Positions 58,338 to 64,000 of a stretch of DNA of 64,000 nt are shown here, piece by piece (positions within the stretch are counted from its first letter, which is position 1; every line of letters begins with the position of its first letter). Where the stretch lies: NCBI GenBank assembly GCA_947470805.1, contig CANIVU010000001.1, positions 62,001 to 126,000 of the forward strand, read 5' to 3'. The translations under genes were made by a program, and so were the position numbers. This stretch comes from Acidobacteriota bacterium (GTDB taxonomy: Bacteria > Acidobacteriota > Terriglobia > Bryobacterales > Bryobacteraceae). Below the pieces are notes generated by a model. It was given only the letters and a program-made list of their open reading frames with translations, searched no databases and was not told the origin of the DNA.

Positions 58338-58874
58338 ATGATCGTTGTTCCGATCCGCGGCGGGTACCTGCTCCGCTTCTACGCGCTCCTGTTCTCCGGC
58401 ATTGCGCTGGTGACAGGGGCCGTAGCGTGGTGGGTGGTATCGGCGACGGCGGTACCGGAGTGGACTGTGGTGGTGGGGGCGGGGATGCTGGCGGTGGGCG
58501 TGGCGTTGGGGACGGCGCCGGCGGCGGCAATGTGGGAGCGGATGGCGGCACGACGGGGCCCGTTTGTGGAGTGGGATGAGACGCGGATTTCGGGGCCGGG
58601 TGGATGGTCGATCGACCTGCGGCAGGAGTACCGGAGGTGGATCGGGTTCAATGAGTATGAGGTGCGGACGGTGCGGTTCCGGACAGTGGCGATGGCGGTG
58701 TTCTGCCGGCTGGAACAGAGCGGGACGGTGGTGACGCTGTTGGCAACCGAGGGGACGGAGGCGGCGCGGGCGATGGGGCTGGAGCAGAGTGTTTTGCCGG
58801 ACGAACGGAAGCCGGAGGTTTTGGTTTGGTCGGGGGATTTGCTGCCGATTATCCGGCAGGTCCAGAAGCGGTGA
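58338..58874 (+). CDS. Small two-helix membrane protein, unknown
   Basis: 178 residues from ATG 58338, 2 bases after the preceding stop; a longer upstream frame is a shadow. Two N-terminal membrane helices (about 10-30 and 36-58, FSGIALVTGAVAWWVV and VVVGAGMLAVGVALG) precede a cytoplasmic alpha/beta domain (VEWDETRISGPGGWSIDLRQEYRRW), reminiscent of PH-like bacterial domains. No family name is offered. Likely co-transcribed with the phosphoesterase. G-ending codons predominate. Confidence 0.6.
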   Translation: MIVVPIRGGYLLRFYALLFSGIALVTGAVAWWVVSATAVPEWTVVVGAGMLAVGVALGTAPAAAMWERMAARRGPFVEWDETRISGPGGWSIDLRQEYRRWIGFNEYEVRTVRFRTVAMAVFCRLEQSGTVVTLLATEGTEAARAMGLEQSVLPDERKPEVLVWSGDLLPIIRQVQKR

Positions 58875-59079
58875 GGGCTTCGCGGGGGACGGAGGGGACG
58901 GCAGCTTGGATCTAGCGGGTAGGGAGATGTGGGCCACAGTGGGGCGCGGAGATGACGACGCGGGGAGGACCGGCGGGGCGGGGTCCTGCGGCATTAGGGT
59001 GTGTTGTAGCCGTGGTGGCTGGCGACCCGGCGGCCGGACCCTGCGGATTGGGGGGTGAGTCGTCGCGGCGTTTTGACGG

Positions 59080-59562
59080 CTATCTGGCAGCGGTCTGCGC
59101 AATGAGGGCTTCGCGCCAGAAGCGCTTCGTCCTTTCGGGGAAGACGGCGTCGTAGCGGCTGATGGCGCCGTGGAGTTCCGTGGCCTCGGTGGAGAGGCCG
59201 AGGAGTGTGAGGGCGCGGAGGATGCGCGTCAGGCGGAGATGATTGTGATCGGCGGGGCAGACCCAGGGTTTGGGGTTGGCCTCGGTATCCGGGGTTAGGC
59301 CGTAGTAGCGGAGCATCCGTTGTAGGGCGGCGAGGAGATTGGCCTGGACGGTCGAGTCGGCGCGGACAGCGGCGATGTCGGCGTTGGTGAGGAGCGGTGC
59401 GTCGGGGTTGAAGGCGCTGGGCTCGGGAAGCGGAAAGAGCCACTGGATGTAGTCGTGGACGGCTTCGAGTCGCGCATCGTCCCAGGCGACTATTTGCGAG
59501 AGGAATCGGCCCTGCGAGTCGGGTGCGTTGTCCCGGTAAAAGGCGAGCCAGGCGGATGGCAT
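59080..59562 (-). CDS. Opioid growth factor receptor-related (OGFr) domain protein
   Basis: 160 residues. The OGFr_N pattern is clear: FYRDNAPDSQGR, then LEAVHDYIQWLFPLPEPSAFNPDAPLL with the conserved WLFP and nearby acidic residues, then NLLAALQRMLRYYGL. Bacterial OGFr-domain proteins have no known function; the eukaryotic homologue is a signalling receptor. No signal peptide, so it is cytoplasmic. It stands alone, divergent from a hydroxyacid oxidase gene. Confidence 0.88.
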   Translation of the reverse strand: MPSAWLAFYRDNAPDSQGRFLSQIVAWDDARLEAVHDYIQWLFPLPEPSAFNPDAPLLTNADIAAVRADSTVQANLLAALQRMLRYYGLTPDTEANPKPWVCPADHNHLRLTRILRALTLLGLSTEATELHGAISRYDAVFPERTKRFWREALIAQTAAR

Positions 59563-59617
59563 GATTTATCGTACGAGGGGTTGCGGTGGGCGCGCTGTTG
59601 TGATGGAATCGCGCGGT

Positions 59618-60781
59618 ATGCAAATTGGACGCAGAGCAGCTTTCCGCCACTTGGCTGGTATGTTTGGAGCGGCGCCGTTCGCGGCGCTGGCACAGGAAGC
59701 CACCGTCATGGACCCGGTGAATGTCTTCGACTTCGCGGCGCTGGCGAAGAAGAAACTGGACCCGGTGGCGTGGGACTACCTGGAAGGCGGCTCGGAGGAC
59801 GAGCAGACCTTGCACGACAATCGGGCGGGGTTTAAGAACATCATCATCCGGCCGCGGATGCTGGTGGATACCCACAAGATCGATACCTCGCTGAACCTGT
59901 TCGGGATGAATCTGCCGTACCCGATTCTGTTTGATCCGGCGGGCGGGAAAAACTGCTTTTTCATGGGCGGGGAATTGGAAGTTTCGCGGGCCGCCGGGAA
60001 GTCGAAGACGCTGCATATCACGAATGGTGGGATTGAGAAGACGTTGGAGGAGGGCTCGGCGGCGGAGAACTGGTGGCAGTTAACGACGGGCGGCATCCTC
60101 ACTAATAAGCAGCAGACGCGGTCGTTCGTGCGGAAGATTGAGGCGCAGGGTTGCAAGGGGATCTGCTTCACGGTGGACATCATGCACGTGTCGCAACGGG
60201 AGCGGGAGATCCACAACAAGATCGAGCGGTCGTGGTGCGAGACAGGGTTACCGAAGCGCGATGCGCAGGGGCGGTTGCCGGAGGCGAAGACGGCTTGGAA
60301 GGCCGGCGTGCTGCCGTCGAAGACGTCGCCGTTGCCGACTTGGGAGACGCTGCAGGAGTTGTGTTCGGCGACGTCGCTGCCTGTTGTGGTGAAGGGAATT
60401 ATGACGGCCGAGGACGGGGATCGGTGCGTGAAGTATGGGGCGAAGGCGTGTATCGTCTCCAACCACGGAGCGCGGCAGCAGGACAGCGTGGGCGGGACGA
60501 TTGAGGCGTTGCCGGAGGTGGTGAAGGCCGTCAACGGGCGCATCCCGGTGTTGATGGACGGCGGCATTCGGCGGGGGACGGATGTGCTGAAGGCGCTGGC
60601 GCTGGGGGCGACGGCGGTGTGCATCGCGCGGCCGTATTTGTATGGGATGGCGTGTTTCGGGCAGGCCGGCGTGGAACGGGTGATTCATCTGCTTCATACG
60701 GAACTGGCACTGAATATGGGACTGGCCGGGGTGCCGAATTTGAAGTCGATCGATAAGAGTCTGGTGAGGATCCGGGGATGA
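59618..60781 (+). CDS. FMN-dependent alpha-hydroxyacid oxidase, Tat-exported
   Basis: 387 residues from ATG 59618 (59603 and 59561 are also in frame). A twin-arginine signal (GRRAAFRHL) precedes the FMN barrel: FDFAALAKKKLDPVAWDYLEGGSEDE, TVDIMHV, VVVKGIM, the active-site SNHGARQQD (usual SNHGGRQLD, so Gly/Leu are changed to Ala/Gln), VLMDGGIRRGTDVLKALALGA and GRPYLYG-like ARPYLYG. It oxidises a 2-hydroxyacid such as lactate or glycolate with FMN. Export through Tat is unusual for the family. Coupled to a beta-propeller protein by ATGA. Confidence 0.85.
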   Translation: MQIGRRAAFRHLAGMFGAAPFAALAQEATVMDPVNVFDFAALAKKKLDPVAWDYLEGGSEDEQTLHDNRAGFKNIIIRPRMLVDTHKIDTSLNLFGMNLPYPILFDPAGGKNCFFMGGELEVSRAAGKSKTLHITNGGIEKTLEEGSAAENWWQLTTGGILTNKQQTRSFVRKIEAQGCKGICFTVDIMHVSQREREIHNKIERSWCETGLPKRDAQGRLPEAKTAWKAGVLPSKTSPLPTWETLQELCSATSLPVVVKGIMTAEDGDRCVKYGAKACIVSNHGARQQDSVGGTIEALPEVVKAVNGRIPVLMDGGIRRGTDVLKALALGATAVCIARPYLYGMACFGQAGVERVIHLLHTELALNMGLAGVPNLKSIDKSLVRIRG

Positions 60782-61554
60782 GGCGGCGGGCGTTTCTGGC
60801 TGGGATGGCGGGGGCGTCGTTGGCGTTCGGCAGCGCACCGACGCGGGCGGCGAAAGTGGTGCGGCTGTTCAAGACGCCGGATGGGTTTCCGAATGCGATG
60901 GAGGCGTCGGCCGAGGGCGTATGGGTGGGGGAGCAGACGACCGATATCGCCTACTTGCTGGACTGGAAGACGGGGAAGGTGAAGCGGAAGATTGCCACCG
61001 AGTCGTCGAACACGAGCGGGATGGCGTTTGGCGGCGGCTTCCTGTGGATGGCGGCGAACGGGTTTGCGTTGGGGCGGAGCAAGAAATCGACGGATCATCC
61101 GTCGGGGGCGATTTTGAAGGTAGATCCGGGGACGGGGAATACGGTGGCGGAGTGGCCGATTCCGAATGGCGGGGGCGGGGTGCATGGACTGGAGTATGTC
61201 GACGGGCATTTGTGGATGGCGTCGCACCGGTTCACGCGGTTGGCGAAGGTGGATGTGCGGGATGGGAAGTTTCAGCCGGTGCACGATATTCCGGTGACGC
61301 TGGGGCGGTCGCACGGGTTGGCGTGGGTGGCTCCGAATGCGTTGTGGTGCATGTTCTCGAGTGACCGGGTCATTCAGAAATTGGACGCGACGGATGGGCG
61401 GATTCTCGAGGTGATTACGTTGGGTAAGGACGATCCGGACCCGCATGGGATGTGCCTATACAAGGGACATTTGTACTATTGCGACGCCGGGATTGCGCCG
61501 CCGGGCGTGCCGAATGACAGCCCGGCGGCGGGGTATGTTTGCCGGATTGATTAG
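60778..61554 (+). CDS. Tat-exported beta-propeller protein (quinoprotein/NHL-like)
   Basis: 258 residues; ATG overlaps the previous stop (ATGA). A twin-arginine signal (RRRAFLAGMAGASL) is followed by five or six propeller blades, for example VWVGEQTTDIAYLLDWKTGK, LWMAANGF and LWMASHRFTRLAKVDVR, each with a Trp-containing strand. Family cannot be set more closely than Vgb/SMP-30-like or quinoprotein-amine-dehydrogenase-like. Translational coupling suggests a complex or shared pathway with the hydroxyacid oxidase. Confidence 0.75.
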   Translation: MRRRAFLAGMAGASLAFGSAPTRAAKVVRLFKTPDGFPNAMEASAEGVWVGEQTTDIAYLLDWKTGKVKRKIATESSNTSGMAFGGGFLWMAANGFALGRSKKSTDHPSGAILKVDPGTGNTVAEWPIPNGGGGVHGLEYVDGHLWMASHRFTRLAKVDVRDGKFQPVHDIPVTLGRSHGLAWVAPNALWCMFSSDRVIQKLDATDGRILEVITLGKDDPDPHGMCLYKGHLYYCDAGIAPPGVPNDSPAAGYVCRID

Positions 61555-61555
61555 T

Positions 61556-61610
61556 GGGCGCTTCGTTCGCGCCCTGGACTACCCGGAGGATGGACACACT
61601 TCGGGTAGTC
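61556..61610. repeat. Two tandem hairpins downstream of the propeller gene
   Basis: A perfect GGGCGC/GCGCCC stem (61556-61574, 7-base loop) sits 2 bases past the stop codon. It is followed at once by GACTACCCG/CGGGTAGTC (61577-61610, 16-base loop). Neither has a T run. They could stabilise mRNA ends or be REP-type elements. The remaining bases to 61705 hold nothing recognisable. Confidence 0.45.
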
Positions 61611-61705
61611 GAGCGGAGTAGGGGGTATGTGGTTGTCAAATATCGGGTGTCCTTGGGCGCGATGGGTAAGCCAAGACGCTTGGGACGGGTTCGGCGATGC
61701 CGTTT

Positions 61706-62446
61706 TTAGGCCGCGCGGCGGGGCGCGGGGGGTAGATCGTCTTCGTAATCGATGTCGTTGGCAACGTCGTCGGGGGCGAGGATGACGATTCGGTGGTTGG
61801 GGAACTCGCGGCGGTAGGCGGCGAGGACTTCCGGCGTAGGTTCGGTGACGTAGACGATGGGTTCGCTATCCTCGGTTTTTGGCGGTTCGACCGGGGCTTC
61901 GTCCTTTGTTTCCATCGGGATGGCGACTGTGGGGAAGTTCTTGTTGATGCTGATTATTTCGCGGCGGAGGCGGGTGATCCGCATTTGAAGCCGGTCGATG
62001 TGGCGCTCCATCTTTTCGATGGGGGATTTGCCGCCGTAGAGCTTCTGGGAGACTTGGGCCTGGTAGTAGTAGTCTTCGTATTCTTTGGCGACAGGGGCCG
62101 GTTGCTGAGCGGCGGTCAGGAGTTCGTCGTTCCAGATGCAGTTGAGGTCGGTTTGTGTGCGCTCGATCTGCCAGCGGGCGATGGCGATCTGGCGGACGAG
62201 GAAGGCGGCTTCCTGGTTGACGGGGCGGTAGATCTGGGTGAGTTCGGCGATAAGAGCGTAGAACTTCTTGCGGTCCTCGTGGCAGAGGACGCCGGAGTTG
62301 GGAGGGACGAATTGGGCGAGGGTTTCGGCGTGCTCGCCGGTCTTGATGGAGTTCATGCGCGACTGGGCTTTGCCTTCGGGGGTGACGGGGCCTTTGGACT
62401 TGGCTCCGTTTTCGCGGGCGATGCGGGCGCGATCTTCTTTGGTCAT
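61706..62446 (-). CDS. Unknown protein with TPEGKAxSxxN motif and coiled coil
   Basis: 246 residues. The N-terminus reads NGAKSKGPVTPEGKAQSRMN, a motif that to my recollection recurs in many acidobacterial paralogues of unknown function near mobile or variable genes. A central helical part (about 60-170, with a coiled coil IEKMERHIDRLQMRITRLRREI) precedes an acidic, proline-rich tail (PPKTEDSEPIVYVTEPTPE). No catalytic motif is seen. Cytoplasmic. It has its own start region with hairpins upstream. Confidence 0.65.
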   Translation of the reverse strand: MTKEDRARIARENGAKSKGPVTPEGKAQSRMNSIKTGEHAETLAQFVPPNSGVLCHEDRKKFYALIAELTQIYRPVNQEAAFLVRQIAIARWQIERTQTDLNCIWNDELLTAAQQPAPVAKEYEDYYYQAQVSQKLYGGKSPIEKMERHIDRLQMRITRLRREIISINKNFPTVAIPMETKDEAPVEPPKTEDSEPIVYVTEPTPEVLAAYRREFPNHRIVILAPDDVANDIDYEDDLPPAPRRAA

Positions 62447-62474
62447 ATGTTCCTCTTTCGCGGATGGAAATGGA

Positions 62475-62506
62475 AAAGGCCCGCTGCTGGTGGGCAGTGG
62501 GCCTTT
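62475..62506 (-). terminator. Terminator of the unknown protein gene at 62.6 kb
   Basis: An AAAGGCCC / GGGCCTTT stem extended by CTGC/GCAG (one G-T wobble) around TGGTGG. On the minus strand it follows the gene ending at 62582 and ends in CCTTTTCC. Well placed for rho-independent termination. Confidence 0.65.
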
Positions 62507-62509
62507 ATC

Positions 62510-62527
62510 GGAACGGTATGCCGTTCC
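62510..62527. repeat. Short perfect inverted repeat
   Basis: GGAACGG / CCGTTCC with a 4-base TATG loop, right beside the terminator at 62475-62506 and about 55 bases past the stop at 62582. It may form a second stem of the same terminator or an operator for the divergent-facing start at 62446. Confidence 0.4.
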
Positions 62528-62581
62528 TCAATTTCAGACTAGCATTGCGCGCAAGGGTGCTTGACGCTTTACGGGAACAAG

Positions 62582-63235
62582 TTACTGAGAACAGGATAGA
62601 TATAAATTTTGATTCGTTGTGACCGTCCCCGGGTTAGCCGGGCGGAGATCGCAACCGCTGGATCCTTCGTTGATCACGAGGGGGCCGTAGGCGAACTCCA
62701 AGGGGATGGTCCGGCTGGTGTTGGGGAAGACCCAGTGTTTGGCGTTTACTTGCACGTGACAACAGTAGACGGCCTTCCCATTCCCGCCCTGGGGGACGGA
62801 CGCCCAACCGGCCTTGGATGCCAGGTAGGGCAGGGCGGCGAACAGGTTCTGGACAGTCTCGGTTTCCTGGCGGAGGTCGATGCCGAGGTGGTCCAGAAAG
62901 GGGCGCGGCTTCTTCTCGTTCGTCATGGCTTCGATCAGATCGTCCTGCGAGATATTGATGGAAGAGAAGATGACGTTCATGCCGCTGGGGAAGGCGTACT
63001 TGATGTAGCCGTCCTTGGCGTTCTCAATTTGCGCATCAGCGACGATCTCCGGCGGCACCATACCAATGTCATCCACCTTGACATTCACATGGAGCGAATC
63101 GGCCAACTGCATGGCATCGGCGAAGGCGAAGCAGGAGAGGAAGGCGGTATCCACCTCCTTGATTTCGGCCTCGCTCAAAAGTCCGGCGTCCCGGAACTTT
63201 GCCAATGTTGTTAAAGCTTGGGTCTTATCAATCAT
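62582..63235 (-). CDS. Unknown protein encoded after a TonB receptor
   Basis: 217 residues with no recognised family and no signal peptide. The N-terminal half is helical (MIDKTQALTTLAKFRDAGLLSEAEIKEVD), and the C-terminal half beta-rich with clustered cysteines (AVYCCHVQV, SSGCDLRP, YLSCSQ). FSSINISQDDLIEAM and VVINEGSSGC-like text (here LVINEGSSGCD) do not match a known fold by eye. It lies 24 bases downstream of the TonB receptor end on the same strand and ends at a clear terminator. Its base composition is less G-rich than that of its neighbours. Confidence 0.6.
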   Translation of the reverse strand: MIDKTQALTTLAKFRDAGLLSEAEIKEVDTAFLSCFAFADAMQLADSLHVNVKVDDIGMVPPEIVADAQIENAKDGYIKYAFPSGMNVIFSSINISQDDLIEAMTNEKKPRPFLDHLGIDLRQETETVQNLFAALPYLASKAGWASVPQGGNGKAVYCCHVQVNAKHWVFPNTSRTIPLEFAYGPLVINEGSSGCDLRPANPGTVTTNQNLYLSCSQ

Positions 63236-63259
63236 GGATTTGTATCCTCAATTTTCGAG

Positions 63260-64000
63260 TTAGAAGGTCAGTTTCAGTCCGAACTGGATGATGCGCGGTT
63301 GGGCCGCGGCGACAAACTCGCCGGCTGTGGCGTTCAGGTTTGTGGCGGGCCCCTGGTAGTTGACGTGATTGAAGCTGTTGACGGCTTCGGCGCGGAACTG
63401 GAGTTTCATTTGGTCGGAGAGGGAGAAGTTCTTGAATACAGAGATGTCGACGCTATGGAAACCGTCGCCGCGGATGATGTTGCGTCCGGCGTTGCCGAAG
63501 GTACCGATGGCCGGCACGCGGAATGCCGTCGGGTTGAAGGCGAGGCCGGCAGGCACGTTGGCATTCGGATTCCCGACGACATCGGGCCGGTTGAAGCCTT
63601 CGTTACGGTAGGGATCGAAGTTGCTGACGTGGGGCGTGAAGGGCTGGCCGGATTGCAGGGTGACGATGGAGTTGACCTGCCAACCCTGGAAAAAGGGCAG
63701 CTCATAGGTGAAGGCGGAGCTGAGCCGGTGGGGCACGTCGAAGCTGGAGACGGCGCGTTCGCGGGCAAGGTTGGAGGAGTCGAGGACCTGCTCGGAGGAG
63801 TCGCCGGAACCAAAGTCGCTGGAGTTATCGATGGACTTGGAGAAAGTGTAGGAGGCCAGAACACTCAAGCCACGGGCGAAGCGCCGCTCGATTTTAATCT
63901 GCCCGCTGTGGTAAGTGGACGAGGCGGAGTTGCGGCTCATGGTGACGGAATCGATGGCCGGATATGGGCGAAGGGGAGCGAGGATGGGCGTGGTGTCCTG
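63260..64000 (-). CDS. TonB-dependent receptor (Oar-like), C-terminal part (partial)
   Basis: The frame is open to the end of the window; an internal ATG at 63940 is not a start, since the codons upstream (reading DTTPILAPLRPYPAIDSVT) continue the protein. It covers the last 246 residues of an outer-membrane barrel: ERRFARGLSVLASYTFSKS, SFDVPHRLSSAFTYELP, NIIRGDGFHSVDISVFKNF, LQFRAEAVNSFNHVNYQGP and a terminal aromatic LKLTF. These are typical of acidobacterial Oar/CarboxypepD_reg-TonB receptors. The plug and TonB box lie outside. It probably imports an oligosaccharide or peptide. Confidence 0.9.
   Translation of the reverse strand, partial: QDTTPILAPLRPYPAIDSVTMSRNSASSTYHSGQIKIERRFARGLSVLASYTFSKSIDNSSDFGSGDSSEQVLDSSNLARERAVSSFDVPHRLSSAFTYELPFFQGWQVNSIVTLQSGQPFTPHVSNFDPYRNEGFNRPDVVGNPNANVPAGLAFNPTAFRVPAIGTFGNAGRNIIRGDGFHSVDISVFKNFSLSDQMKLQFRAEAVNSFNHVNYQGPATNLNATAGEFVAAAQPRIIQFGLKLTF

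Noticed and set aside
1-64000. CRISPR array, prophage, integrase or insertion sequence
   Set aside because: No regularly spaced repeats, no transposase or recombinase motifs, and no long direct repeats were found by reading.

Overview
The window looks like chromosomal DNA of an Acidobacteriota member of the Solibacter/Bryobacter type. This is inferred from content, since no taxonomic marker gene is present. The signs are very high GC, many short-signal-peptide or twin-arginine secreted proteins (sulfatase, sialidase, PQQ dehydrogenase, PhoD, M1 peptidase), an Oar-like TonB receptor tail, ECF/FecR regulation, and YVTN/YncE beta-propellers. Most genes lie in short strings with ATGA overlaps. 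No phage, transposase, integrase, CRISPR array or rRNA was recognised.

Layout. 1-5.2 kb is the edge of an exopolysaccharide/surface-glycan locus: a CapD-type sugar-nucleotide enzyme end, a PhyH dioxygenase and a FemAB/GNAT-like transferase, facing a Wzz/GumC-like chain-length protein, a BY-kinase-like protein with a destroyed P-loop and a Wza-like export protein. It ends next to tRNA-Leu(CAG) at 5.54-5.62 kb. 5.7-9.1 kb is a MocR regulator-pdxS-pdxT-LMW phosphatase string. 9.1-14.3 kb holds pirin, a sulfatase, an oxidoreductase and small secreted proteins. 14.3-23 kb holds adenylate kinase, an ALDH7-type dehydrogenase, a sialate-esterase-like protein, a diheme cytochrome, a sialidase-like protein, a DUF3299 lipoprotein and PhoD. 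23-29.7 kb is one coherent operon: ECF sigma factor, anti-sigma/FecR fusion and two complete ABC-2 exporters. The second permease carries an inserted BamE/SmpA-like domain.

29.8-39.7 kb is rich in extracytoplasmic redox proteins: a PQQ dehydrogenase with a pentaheme cytochrome and an unknown secreted protein, an outer-membrane DUF5916 protein, a tiny Lys/Glu/Pro repeat protein, a cytochrome-HhH fusion, and three consecutive lipoproteins (diheme peroxidase, cupredoxin, beta-propeller). 39.7-47.6 kb holds a Ser/Thr kinase, DUF302, a beta-helix protein, DUF6702, an M1 peptidase, an orphan cytochrome oxidase subunit III and an EEP-family protein. 47.6-52 kb is a zinc-uptake-like operon (DUF3299, ZrgA-like His-rich protein, ABC ATPase, FtsX-type permease) followed by MerC and a nitronate monooxygenase. 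52-64 kb carries an RRM protein, GNAT, redoxin, esterase, a YncE-phosphoesterase fusion, an OGFr-domain protein, a Tat-exported FMN hydroxyacid oxidase with a propeller partner, two unknown proteins and the 3' end of a TonB receptor gene.

By eye the + strand is C-rich from about 5.7 to 54 kb whichever strand is coding, and G-rich from about 57 kb onward. That is a skew switch of the kind seen at replication landmarks or inversion joints. The strongest candidates for new biology are the ABC permease with a BamE-like insert inside an ECF-controlled operon, the degenerate kinase in the polysaccharide locus, the cytochrome-HhH fusion with its lipoprotein redox neighbours, and the PQQ-pentaheme module. 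All assignments come from reading translations and motifs; no database search was run.
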